Below are positions 10,428 to 18,522 of a stretch of 64,000 bases of DNA, one piece after another. Within the stretch, counting starts at the first letter, position 1. Each line of letters opens with the position of its first letter. A model generated the notes under the pieces. The model ran no database searches, had not been told where the DNA came from, and saw only the letters and a program-made list of their open reading frames with translations. This DNA comes from Candidatus Melainabacteria bacterium (GTDB lineage: Bacteria > Cyanobacteriota > Vampirovibrionia > 2-02-FULL-35-15), in NCBI GenBank assembly GCA_023250195.1, contig JAHFBF010000001.1, positions 124,001 through 188,000 on the forward strand. Reading direction: 5' to 3'. The position numbers were made by a program, and so were the translations under genes.

Positions 10428-10516
10428 CGTCATTGCGAGAAGCGAAAGCGACGAAGCAATCTTATAAACGTCAGGAGATTGCCGTGTCGGTGCTAACGCA
10501 CCTCCTCGCAATGACG
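10428..10516. repeat. 89-bp dispersed inverted-repeat element (copy 1)
   Basis: CGTCATTGCGAG at the left end and CTCGCAATGACG at the right form perfect 12-nt terminal inverted repeats. The inside carries CGACGAAGCAATC and GGAGATTGCC. Copies are at 12030-12138 (intergenic) and 61007-61095 (inside mnmG). No transposase is present, so it is a MITE/REP-like unit. Confidence 0.9.
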
Positions 10517-10565
10517 CATCACCCTCGAATTCTTTTTACACCCCATGTATAATATAAACTGAATT

Positions 10566-12020
10566 ATGTCGACAGCAATTGCAAAAACAAAATATGAAGT
10601 CGTTATCGGTCTTGAGGTCCATGCCCAATTAAAAACAAAGACAAAGATATTTTGTGGCTGTCCTGTTGATTTTGGTGCTGAGCCAAACACAAATGTCTGC
10701 CCTGTTTGCCTCGGAATGCCAGGAGTACTGCCTGTCCTAAATAAACAGGTTGTTGCCTTTGCTATTAAAACCGGATTAGCACTAGGTTGTGAAATTACAA
10801 AACACTGTAAGTTTGATAGAAAACAATATTTTTATCCTGACCTTCCAAAAAATTATCAAATATCCCAATACGACCAGCCTATATGTAAAGGCGGTCATCT
10901 TGAAGTCAATGGAAAAGTTATTGGGATTGAAAGAATTCATATGGAAGAAGATGCGGGAAAACTTGTGCATGCAGGCTCTGACAGGCTTCATGGCTCTGAT
11001 TACAGTCTGGTAGATTATAACCGCACTGGAACACCACTTATAGAAATAGTCAGCAAACCAGACTTAAGATCTGCGGAAGAAGCCAGGGATTATGCCCAAA
11101 CACTCCGAAGCATCCTTCGTTATTTAGAAGTCTGTGATGGGAATCTGGAAGAAGGTTCCATGCGCTGCGATGTAAACATAAGCTTAATGCCACAAGGAAG
11201 TAAGACTTATGGAACAAGAGCAGAAATTAAAAATGTAAACAGTTTTAAATCACTGGTAAGAGCAGTGGAAGTAGAGATAGAAAGACAAGGTGAAATCTTA
11301 GACAGCGGTGGTAAAGTAGTTCAGGAGACAAGGCTTTTTGAAGAAAACTCTGGGAAGACCATATCCATGAGAAGTAAAGAAGAAGCTCATGATTATAGAT
11401 ATTTCCCGGAACCTGATCTTGTACCTCTGGAAATCTCACAATCATGGATAAATGAAATTAAAGAAACTATACCTGAACTTCCTCACCAAAAGAAAATAAG
11501 ATACCCAAAAGATTATGGTTTAAGTGCTGACGATACAAAAGTTTTAACTGATGACAGAAACATGGCTGAATACTATGAAGCTGTTGTCAGACTGGGAGCA
11601 AATCCAAAAAAAGCGGCAAACTGGCTAATTGGTCCGGTTACTGCATATTTAAAAGAACATAAAACAGATATTATTAACTGCTGCATGACACCAGTACAAC
11701 TTGCAGATCTTTTAGGATTTATAGAAAAAGGAACGATAAACGATAATATTGCAAAGACAGAAATACTTGAAGAGCTTTTAGGCAAAGGCACAAATCCTGA
11801 AGAAATTATAAAAGAAAAAGGGCTAGCTCAAATTACAGATGAAGGGGCATTAAAATCTATCGTAAAAGAAATTTTAGATCAAAACCCGGAACAGTTAAAA
11901 CAGTTAAAAGAAGGAAAAGAAAAAGTAAAAGGATTTTTTGTAGGTCAGATAATGAAAAAATCCAATGGTAAAGCAAGCCCTGCTGTGGTAAATAAGTTAA
12001 TTGATGAGTTTTTGAAATAA
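10566..12020 (+). CDS. gatB: Aspartyl/glutamyl-tRNA(Asn/Gln) amidotransferase subunit B
   Basis: GatB of the GatCAB complex, which phosphorylates and amidates Glu-tRNA(Gln)/Asp-tRNA(Asn). 484 residues, standard length. Motifs: VIGLEVHAQLKTKTKIFCGC, the zinc-site cysteines with NVCPVCLGMPGVLPVLNK, FDRKQYFYPDLPKNYQISQ, EEDAGKLVH, DYNRTGTPLIEIVS, GSMRCDVNIS, SMRSKEEAHDYRYFPEPDL, and the C-terminal tRNA-binding tail ending in ASPAVVNKLIDEFL. The ATG at 10566 follows a copy of the 89-bp repeat. gatA and gatC are not in the window. Its presence suggests the organism makes Gln-tRNA and/or Asn-tRNA indirectly. Confidence 0.97.
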   Translation: MSTAIAKTKYEVVIGLEVHAQLKTKTKIFCGCPVDFGAEPNTNVCPVCLGMPGVLPVLNKQVVAFAIKTGLALGCEITKHCKFDRKQYFYPDLPKNYQISQYDQPICKGGHLEVNGKVIGIERIHMEEDAGKLVHAGSDRLHGSDYSLVDYNRTGTPLIEIVSKPDLRSAEEARDYAQTLRSILRYLEVCDGNLEEGSMRCDVNISLMPQGSKTYGTRAEIKNVNSFKSLVRAVEVEIERQGEILDSGGKVVQETRLFEENSGKTISMRSKEEAHDYRYFPEPDLVPLEISQSWINEIKETIPELPHQKKIRYPKDYGLSADDTKVLTDDRNMAEYYEAVVRLGANPKKAANWLIGPVTAYLKEHKTDIINCCMTPVQLADLLGFIEKGTINDNIAKTEILEELLGKGTNPEEIIKEKGLAQITDEGALKSIVKEILDQNPEQLKQLKEGKEKVKGFFVGQIMKKSNGKASPAVVNKLIDEFLK

Positions 12021-12029
12021 CAGATCCAC

Positions 12030-12138
12030 GTCATTGCGAGAAGCGAAGGCGACGAAGCAATCTCCTAACGTTATCAGATTGCCACGCTCGCCTCGCTCCG
12101 CCGGAGCGGGTCAGCTCTTCGAGGCTCCTCGCAATGAC
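12030..12138. repeat. Dispersed inverted-repeat element (copy 2, enlarged)
   Basis: GTCATTGCGAG and CTCGCAATGAC bound a 109-bp unit homologous to 10428-10516. The right half holds an extra GC-rich hairpin (CGCTCCGCCGGAGCG) absent from copy 1, as if a second small palindrome had entered the element. It separates gatB and gdhA, which converge on it. Confidence 0.9.
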
Positions 12139-12146
12139 ATGAAACG

Positions 12147-13430
12147 TTAAAACCCAGTTCCTCTAAGGATACAAGCCTGAGCTACTCTTTCCATGCCTAT
12201 TGTATAAGCTGCCTGTCTTAGAGAGATCTTATTTTTTCTGGATACATCTCTAACATTTTCATAAGCAGCAACAATGATTCTTTCGTGTTTTTTATTTACT
12301 TCATCACGAGTCCAGTAAAACTGTTGCAAGTTTTGTACCCATTCAAAGTAAGAAACTAAAACACCGCCGGCATTAGCCAAGATTCCTGGAGCTACCACTC
12401 TCTGCTTATCTATGAGTATCTCATTAGCTTCAGAAGTAATGGGACCATTTGCACCTTCAAGAATTACCTGCGCTTTTGTTTTATCAGCAACTCTTTTATC
12501 TATAGAGCCTTCAAGTGCTGATGGAATGAGGACATCACAATCAGCTGTTAAAAACTCTTCACAGGTCATGAAGTCAGCATTTGGAAAACCTTTTAAAGTT
12601 TTGTTCTTGGTATAGTATTTATGTGCTGCATCTACATCAATTCCGTTTGGATTATAAATCCCACCTTTTGATGAAGATACTCCTACTATCTTCCCATTCA
12701 ACTCATCTTTAATAAGTTTTGCTGCCCAGTAGCCTACATTACCAAAGCCCTCAACCAAAACTTTTGATTTTGATAAATCCATTTTGAGGTCTTTTGCAAT
12801 TTCACGAAGTGTATACATTACACCACGACCTGTAGCTTCTTCTCTTCCTTCAGATCCGCCAAGACCTACTGGCTTTCCAGTAACCACACCAAGCGCATTA
12901 ATCGTATGTGATTTTGCATACTCATCATAAAACCATGCCATAGTCTGACCACCAGTGTTTACATCAGGAGCAGGAATATCAGTATGTGGTCCGACATTAT
13001 CAGCCAGGTTATATGTATAAGCTCTGACTAATCTTTCCAGCTCTGTTTTAGTCAAAGTACTTGGATCAATTGCAATTCCACCTTTTGCACCGCCAAATGG
13101 AACATTTACAACTGCTGTTTTCCATGTCATCAGATTTGCAAGCATTCTGACTTCATCAAGATCTACTCTTTGATGAATACGAAAACCCCCTTTGTAAGGT
13201 CCTCTGGCATTATTGTGCTGAACCCTGTATGCCTTTACTGTAATCAAGGTCCCATTATCTTTTCGTAATGGGATTTCCATACAAATTTCTCTTCTAAAAC
13301 TATTCAAAACCTTTAACAGGTTTTCATCAATCATGCTGACTTTCTGTGCAACTGAAAGTAAAAAACAACTTTCTGCATCTAAACAAACTGGACCTTCAAT
13401 TTTTGGTATTGGTAAACTCATAGTTGGCAT
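12147..13430 (-). CDS. gdhA: Glutamate dehydrogenase (Glu/Leu/Phe/Val family)
   Basis: Reversible oxidative deamination of glutamate to 2-oxoglutarate and ammonia. 427 residues, the size of hexameric bacterial enzymes. Motifs: GPYKGGFRIHQRVDLDEVRMLANLMTWK, the catalytic Lys region VNVPFGGAKGGI, DIPAPDVNTG, GSEGREEATGRGV, the Rossmann motif VEGFGNVGYWAA, and EGANGPIT. An AAGGAG ribosome-binding site sits about 8 nt before the ATG at 13430. Coenzyme preference cannot be read with confidence. It stands alone and is divergent from the PBP2 gene across 203 bp. Confidence 0.95.
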   Translation of the reverse strand: MPTMSLPIPKIEGPVCLDAESCFLLSVAQKVSMIDENLLKVLNSFRREICMEIPLRKDNGTLITVKAYRVQHNNARGPYKGGFRIHQRVDLDEVRMLANLMTWKTAVVNVPFGGAKGGIAIDPSTLTKTELERLVRAYTYNLADNVGPHTDIPAPDVNTGGQTMAWFYDEYAKSHTINALGVVTGKPVGLGGSEGREEATGRGVMYTLREIAKDLKMDLSKSKVLVEGFGNVGYWAAKLIKDELNGKIVGVSSSKGGIYNPNGIDVDAAHKYYTKNKTLKGFPNADFMTCEEFLTADCDVLIPSALEGSIDKRVADKTKAQVILEGANGPITSEANEILIDKQRVVAPGILANAGGVLVSYFEWVQNLQQFYWTRDEVNKKHERIIVAAYENVRDVSRKNKISLRQAAYTIGMERVAQACILRGTGF

Positions 13431-13633
13431 AAAATTAACTCCTTTGTTAATTCTCTACTTTTTGTACTAGGCAACATACCTAGGCTTTTGTAATTATTCC
13501 ACAATTTTTCAAATGATAGTAAGGTCATAGAAAACTTTTATTTTTAAAATGTCTATTTACTTATTAGGAAACAAGTGAAAAATCCTTGCTTTCTTACCCC
13601 ATTACTTCCTTTCAGATAAAATGTAAATAAATT

Positions 13634-15397
13634 ATGATGACAAGTATTGAAAATATAAGAATAAAAGATTTTAAGATTAAAGTTCTTTTAGGGATAACAT
13701 TCTTTTTTACCTTAATACTAATTTTCAGATTATTTTATCTGCAGATTTTTAACTATAAAAGCATTGCTCAAAGAGCACAATATTCTACTTCAAGAATTTC
13801 AATATTAGTTGCTCCAAGAGGAATTATTTTTGACAGAAATGGGAAAATTCTTGCTACAAATAAACAATCAATCTCAGTAATTGTCTATCCAAATAAATTA
13901 AAAACACTAAAAGAGAAACTTGCTGCCTATAACAACCTTACAAAAATTCTAAAAACAAATGATACAAAATTAAGAAAAACTTTACTTAGGCTTCCTGCAA
14001 ACGCACCACTTCCAATTAGATTACAAAGCAATATAAGTATTAAAGAAGCTATTCAAATAGTAGAAAAACAAAACCTTCTACCAGGCATTAACATTCAGCA
14101 GGAGCCTATCCGTTATTATCCTTACGGCTCTTTAGCTGCACATGTAATTGGATATATTTCACAGATAAACAAACATGAGCTGGCAAAAAGACCTAACAGA
14201 AAATTAGGAGATCTCGTTGGGAAATATGGAATTGAAAATTTATTTGACGATATTCTGCGTGGAAAAGATGGGAAAATAATTGTTGAAGTAGATAGACTGG
14301 GAAAACCAATTGATCCGGATTACGAACATGCCGTTATTCATATAGAGCCAACTCTTGGAAAAAATATTTATTTAACACTTGATCTGGATCTTCAAAAAGC
14401 AACTGAAGAAGCACTAAAAAGCACCAATGTAAGCTCTGCAGCTATTGTAGTTAATCCAAATACAGGAGAAGTCTTAGCACTTGCAAGCTATCCAGCATTT
14501 GATCCAAATATTTTCACAAAGCCCCTGTCAACAAGCATCTGGAGAAACTTACTTGCACAAAAAGCATTTTTAAATCGCGCAATCTTAGGATATGTGCCGG
14601 GAAGCATCTGGAAGCCTATTACATTGATTACTGCACTTGATTCAATGGTGGTAAAACCAAACGAAAGATTACATGTAAGTGAAGCTATTTACCTTGGGAA
14701 TACACGATTTGGAGACTGGACATCAAAAGAAGGGATTTATTCTTTAGAGGAATGTCTTGCCTGGTCAAGAGATACTGCTTTTTACCAACTTGGAAGAAGA
14801 CTGACGCCTGAACAAATTAAAAAATGGGGAGTAAAACTTGGTGCTGGAAGAAAAACAGGAATTGAACTTCTTGGAGAAGAAAAGGGAATTGTGCCGGATG
14901 AAAAATGGAAGAAAGAGAAATTACATGAGCCATGGTACCCAGGGAATACACTACACTATGCAATCGGGCAAAGCTTTTTACTTGTTACACCTACACAAGT
15001 AGCAAGAATATATAGTGGGATTGCAACTGGATCAAAAATACCAAAACTTCAACTAATTAAGAAAATCTACAATCATGAAAAAAATCTACAGGTAGCAGAA
15101 ACTTTTCAAATAGATCAAAACTTACTTAAAGTAGTTAAAAAAGGACTTGAAATGTGTGTTGATAGTGGAACAGGTCAAGCAGCAAAACTAGAAAATATTA
15201 AAGTAGCCGGAAAAACCGGATCAGCAGAAATCCCGGGGGCTGGAAAAACTCATGGTTGGTTTGCCGCTTATGCCCCTGCAGAAAACCCAGAAGTAGTCGT
15301 AATCGCTATTACTGAAAAAGCAGGGCATGGTGGAACAGTTGCAGCACCTATAGTTAAAAAGATTTTGGAGAAGTATTTTAAGATTGAGAAATCTTAA
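13634..15397 (+). CDS. mrdA: Penicillin-binding protein 2 (class B, elongation transpeptidase)
   Basis: D,D-transpeptidase that crosslinks peptidoglycan during cell elongation. 587 residues: one N-terminal membrane anchor (VLLGITFFFTLILIFRLFYL), a PBP dimerisation domain beginning VAPRGIIFDRNGKILATN, and a C-terminal transpeptidase domain. Active-site motifs: SxxK as PGSIWKP (Ser near 324), the second motif as SRD (near 378) in place of SxN, and KTG in VAGKTGSAE (near 527). The Asp at the third place of the second motif is unusual relative to SxN but I believe is tolerated in PBP2 proteins. No rodA or mre genes are adjacent. FtsI is the alternative, but length and N-terminal organisation favour PBP2. 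Confidence 0.88.
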   Translation: MMTSIENIRIKDFKIKVLLGITFFFTLILIFRLFYLQIFNYKSIAQRAQYSTSRISILVAPRGIIFDRNGKILATNKQSISVIVYPNKLKTLKEKLAAYNNLTKILKTNDTKLRKTLLRLPANAPLPIRLQSNISIKEAIQIVEKQNLLPGINIQQEPIRYYPYGSLAAHVIGYISQINKHELAKRPNRKLGDLVGKYGIENLFDDILRGKDGKIIVEVDRLGKPIDPDYEHAVIHIEPTLGKNIYLTLDLDLQKATEEALKSTNVSSAAIVVNPNTGEVLALASYPAFDPNIFTKPLSTSIWRNLLAQKAFLNRAILGYVPGSIWKPITLITALDSMVVKPNERLHVSEAIYLGNTRFGDWTSKEGIYSLEECLAWSRDTAFYQLGRRLTPEQIKKWGVKLGAGRKTGIELLGEEKGIVPDEKWKKEKLHEPWYPGNTLHYAIGQSFLLVTPTQVARIYSGIATGSKIPKLQLIKKIYNHEKNLQVAETFQIDQNLLKVVKKGLEMCVDSGTGQAAKLENIKVAGKTGSAEIPGAGKTHGWFAAYAPAENPEVVVIAITEKAGHGGTVAAPIVKKILEKYFKIEKS

Positions 15398-15409
15398 GTG
15401 ATTTGCGTT

Positions 15410-17320
15410 CTACTTAGTCAGTTCTTTTACAGTGCTTTCTACCAGAATATTAGCCAGCTTAAAAGCCTGCTCTCTTATTTCAGGAACAGCAGTAGTTTCC
15501 CAAAGCTGTCCTTTAAGCGGTGGACCAAGAGTATATAAAATATTTGACTCATTACCATTTATATCTTTTAGTACCCCGGATGTAGTCGCATCCAGCCCAA
15601 GAGAAAGCTTGTCCGATGCTATTAAGCCCTGCTCAAGAAGAGTTACTATTAATGGATCTTGAATTTGACAAAAGTCAAACTCTGAACCTGTACAATTTAC
15701 AACTCTTGCAACTCTCAGGATGTCATTTTTATCTGAAGGTCTTTCACAAACAAGGATGTCTACATAATCACCCTGTTCTTTATACTCCATTATTCTTGCA
15801 CTTTTCACAACCAACTGTTTATTAGCAAGCATCTGCATTATCTTTTCGGAAATATCCGGCGGCATTCTGTGTCTATGAATATCCCACAAAGGGCGTAAAT
15901 GACGAAAGAATCTTTTTCTCTCTTCAATTGATAAGCTCTGCCAGATTTCCTGAACTTTAGATCTAAGTGAATCTATAACCTGTCTCCAGTCTCCTCCGGC
16001 AAGCATAATAGATTTCATCTTTTCCCTAATTGTTAAAAATATTTGCCTGATTGATTTTGCTTCCTGGAAATTGAAGTCTATTTTTAAGGGTTCCAATCCT
16101 GGTTTATGTTCTTTAGGTAAATATCCATGTCTTGAAATTGCATAGATTATACCTTTATGACCCTTATTAACAAGTTCAATAGCCTTATCAACCATGGTAA
16201 GTCCTGTCCCTATGAGAAGTACAGAATCATCAGGATTTAAAGAAAGCAGGGAATTTGATGACCATGGATCTCTAAAATATTTCTTACTCTTATAAAAAGA
16301 ATTTTCTTTTACGTATGGATTTCTGGGAGAATAATTTCCTACTGCCAGTACAACTTTATCAGCAAATAATTTTAAACCACTTTCCAGCTCAACTATAGCC
16401 GCTTCATTTTCATTATCCGGATTAATTGATATTGCTTCATCGTTCAGTCTATCAAATCTAACTTCGCTTGATTTATTAACATCAGCTTCATGTAAAATGG
16501 TCTCCAAATACTGACCATACAGCATCCTTGGAACAAATGTGTCAGATTGAATATTTGAATCTTTGGACTGTGTCCATTTTAAGAAATGCTCAGGCTCTTC
16601 AGGAAAGGCACTCATTTTACCTGCAGGAACATTCAACAAATGTTGTGAGCTGTTTGTAGAATAGGCAAATCCCCGAGCAAATCTAGGCGCTCTTTCAATT
16701 AATACAACTCTTGTAGGTTCAGCGGCTTTCCTCATAAGCTGAGTAGCAACAAGGGTTCCACTAAAACCACCACCTATGATTACTACTGTTTTACGCCTTG
16801 AAGAATCTTTTAGAACTATAGAATTTCTATCACGCTTATTTGAAGAATAGTTTTCTTCTTTTAAGGCTGCTTTTAAAAATTGTATTGTTTTTTCAGGAAG
16901 CTTAAGTTCGCTGAGTTCTATATTATTTGCATAAAGCAAGTCAGGATTACTTGAACAAACATCTAACGGTGGGGAATAAATATTTAGAGTTATAATTTTC
17001 TCATCAGTATTATTGGCTATTTTATGCTCTACATTAGCAGGGATATATTCAACATCTCCGGACTTTAAAACTCCTGATTCTTTAGAACCACCGGGGAAAT
17101 AATTAGTATATGAAAGCTTTCCTTCAAGGATAATAGTTACTCCATCTGATTTTCCATGATCATGTATAGGAGTATTTTGCCCTGGCATTAAACACAAAAG
17201 AATTATTTCAATGTTATCAGTTTTCAGAATAAGGTTTCTGGCATATTTGTTATCTAAAAAGTTTTTTAATTCTTGAATATTTGCAATATCAAGATGAATC
17301 CTATTAACCTTTTTTTCCAT
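15410..17320 (-). CDS. Cupin (cysteine-dioxygenase-like) fused to an FAD/NAD(P)-binding oxidoreductase
   Basis: 636 residues with two parts. Residues 1-150 form a small cupin: LLCLMPGQNTPIHDHGKSDG holds the H-x-H metal site with a downstream Glu, and VEHKIANNTDEKI the second His, as in cysteine dioxygenase-type enzymes. From about residue 175 an FAD-binding Rossmann fold starts (VVIIGGGFSGTLVA), with RFARGFAYSTNSSQHLLNVPAGKMSAFPEEPEHF typical of the NAD_binding_9/YdhS-like family, a second dinucleotide motif (DSVLLIGTGLTMVDKAI), and VVNCTGSEFDF near the end. An AGGGG site precedes the ATG at 17320. The fusion suggests one protein coupling a thiol or small-acid dioxygenase step to a flavin-dependent step; the substrate is unknown. 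Confidence 0.85.
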   Translation of the reverse strand: MEKKVNRIHLDIANIQELKNFLDNKYARNLILKTDNIEIILLCLMPGQNTPIHDHGKSDGVTIILEGKLSYTNYFPGGSKESGVLKSGDVEYIPANVEHKIANNTDEKIITLNIYSPPLDVCSSNPDLLYANNIELSELKLPEKTIQFLKAALKEENYSSNKRDRNSIVLKDSSRRKTVVIIGGGFSGTLVATQLMRKAAEPTRVVLIERAPRFARGFAYSTNSSQHLLNVPAGKMSAFPEEPEHFLKWTQSKDSNIQSDTFVPRMLYGQYLETILHEADVNKSSEVRFDRLNDEAISINPDNENEAAIVELESGLKLFADKVVLAVGNYSPRNPYVKENSFYKSKKYFRDPWSSNSLLSLNPDDSVLLIGTGLTMVDKAIELVNKGHKGIIYAISRHGYLPKEHKPGLEPLKIDFNFQEAKSIRQIFLTIREKMKSIMLAGGDWRQVIDSLRSKVQEIWQSLSIEERKRFFRHLRPLWDIHRHRMPPDISEKIMQMLANKQLVVKSARIMEYKEQGDYVDILVCERPSDKNDILRVARVVNCTGSEFDFCQIQDPLIVTLLEQGLIASDKLSLGLDATTSGVLKDINGNESNILYTLGPPLKGQLWETTAVPEIREQAFKLANILVESTVKELTK

Positions 17321-17400
17321 TTTTACCCCTCATCTGGAAATAATAATTGGTCTTATTATAAGGGGTAAGCTAATAAAAGTGAGTATTGTAAATTACATTC

Positions 17401-17596
17401 TTAGTTAACACATCCAGAATCTGTAAGATAGAGATTTTTTTATTTATAAAGCCCATGCTTGTCTTGGGCTTTCATCGATTATGCTCCATGTTTGATAGGC
17501 TTTACCAGCTAAACTGGACAAAGCCTATAATTGTGAGTGCATAAAAACTTGTTTATTGAACTTAGGATACCCGATTTCCTAGAAAAAGCTTCTTAA
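17401..17596 (+). pseudogene. Interrupted gene tail, left copy
   Basis: Codons 17401-17439 (LVNTSRICKIEIF) and 17561-17596 (LRIPDFLEKAS then TAA) match the intact tail at 18430-18516 (LVDAFGTCKVEIL, then LKIPDFLQKAT and TAA). The two pieces are out of frame with each other and separated by about 120 bp holding two hairpins. The parent gene is not recognised. Together with the right copy it flanks the HEPN/MNT pair. Confidence 0.6.
17440..17560. repeat. Insert with two hairpins splitting the left gene tail
   Basis: AAAGCCCA at 17448 pairs with TGGGCTTT ending at 17472. At 17495-17528, ATAGGCTTT and AAAGCCTAT enclose CCAG and CTGG arms around a short loop. Both hairpins use the same AGCC/GGCT letters. 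The block is absent from the right tail copy, so it looks inserted. Confidence 0.6.
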
Positions 17597-17624
17597 AAGA
17601 CCGTATTGTAGAATTAATTACTAT

Positions 17625-18005
17625 ATGAAACCAGAAACTGAAAATTGGTTAAAGATTGCAAGGTATGACTTAAAAGCTGCAAGAGGAAATTACCAAATAG
17701 AATTATATTTGAAAGTCTTTGAAAACTGTCATGCAGCCTTAGAGAAACTTTTAAAAGGAATAATTAACGAGAAAGAAGAGCCCCCAAAAATCCATAATCT
17801 ATTGAAACTATGCAGTAAAGCATTAATTGATGATTTACAAAAAGATGTTAAGAGCATATTAGACGAGTTAAATAATGTTTATATATCAACAAGATATCCA
17901 AAAAATTTTGATGAGCTAAATAGGTACCTGTCAAAAGAAAAAACTGAAGAAATACTTCAGCAAACCGAAAGGATTTTCAAATGGTTAGAAAAGAAAATAA
18001 TCTAG
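17625..18005 (+). CDS. HEPN domain protein (putative toxin of a HEPN/MNT pair)
   Basis: 126 residues, all-alpha, with the pattern of the HEPN family: NWLKIARYDLKAAR at the start, CHAALEKLLKGII in helix 2, KIHNLLKL, and TRYPKN near residue 98. HEPN proteins paired with minimal nucleotidyltransferases form toxin-antitoxin modules in which HEPN is usually a ribonuclease, or the target of NMPylation by its partner. The gene overlaps its partner by 25 nt. I see no strict R-x4-6-H motif, so ribonuclease activity is uncertain; this subgroup (with RYP) is often of unknown activity. The pair lies between two copies of a broken gene tail. Confidence 0.85.
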   Translation: MKPETENWLKIARYDLKAARGNYQIELYLKVFENCHAALEKLLKGIINEKEEPPKIHNLLKLCSKALIDDLQKDVKSILDELNNVYISTRYPKNFDELNRYLSKEKTEEILQQTERIFKWLEKKII

Positions 18006-18331
18006 ATTTAGAAAAAAAACTGAAATATTACATAGATGCATTAACAAGTGTAATCAAAGTAGATAAAATTATACTTTTTGGATCACAAGCTAAAGGGAAT
18101 CCACATGAATACAGTGATATTGATATTGCAGTAATATCACCTGAGCTCGATCCTAACGAACCAGAATTAAAACATTTACGTTATATAAAAGACAAAGCCG
18201 ATTTATTTGATCCTGATCTACAATTAGTAGCTTTCCCAACTAAAAAATTTGAAACTGAAACTGGTGTAGAAGAACGATTCATCCGTGAAATCAAAAAAAC
18301 AGGGAAAGTAATTTATCAAAAGCCTTCATAA
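17981..18331 (+). CDS. Minimal nucleotidyltransferase (MNT) domain protein, antitoxin-like
   Basis: 116 residues. The DNA polymerase beta-type nucleotidyltransferase motif is complete: LFGSQAKGNPHEYSDIDIAV gives GS...SDIDIAV with both metal-binding Asp residues. A third acidic residue may be in DPDLQLVAF. MNT antitoxins neutralise the partner HEPN protein, in known systems by adding AMP to it. Translation is probably coupled to the upstream gene through the 25-nt overlap; the start could be slightly later, as no strong ribosome-binding site is visible. Confidence 0.88.
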   Translation: MVRKENNLDLEKKLKYYIDALTSVIKVDKIILFGSQAKGNPHEYSDIDIAVISPELDPNEPELKHLRYIKDKADLFDPDLQLVAFPTKKFETETGVEERFIREIKKTGKVIYQKPS

Positions 18332-18341
18332 GGCTAGCCTT

Positions 18342-18428
18342 TAGCTATTGGCTTCTAGCTGTTAGCCGAATAACAGAATAAATTGGCTTATCTGAACTAA
18401 TAGCCAATGGCTAAAAGCTAACAGCTGA
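18342..18428. repeat. Inverted heptamer repeat after the HEPN/MNT pair
   Basis: TAGCTAT, TGGCTTC, TAGCTGT, TAGCCGA on the left; TAGCCAA, TGGCTAA, AAGCTAA, CAGCTGA on the right, each with 7-nt period and roughly inverted to each other, so the block can form a long imperfect hairpin. It may also act as a terminator for the toxin-antitoxin operon. Confidence 0.75.
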
Positions 18429-18429
18429 A

Positions 18430-18516
18430 AAATATCCCTTAGTTGACGCATTCGGAACCTGCAAGGTCGAGATTCTGCAATTAAAGATACCAGATTTCTT
18501 GCAGAAAGCTACTTAA
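18430..18516 (+). pseudogene. Orphan gene tail, right copy
   Basis: 29 codons in one frame end with LKIPDFLQKAT and TAA, preceded by KYPLVDAFGTCKVEILQ. The left copy at 17401-17596 is clearly related. No start codon belongs to it here and the upstream sequence is a heptamer repeat, so it is a remnant. Confidence 0.6.
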
Positions 18517-18522
18517 ATACTC

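Noticed and set aside
17625-18331. HEPN/MNT pair as the MntA-HepT subtype
   Set aside because: The HEPN gene lacks a clear R-x4-6-H motif and fits the RYP-containing HEPN subgroup better, so no specific mechanism is claimed.
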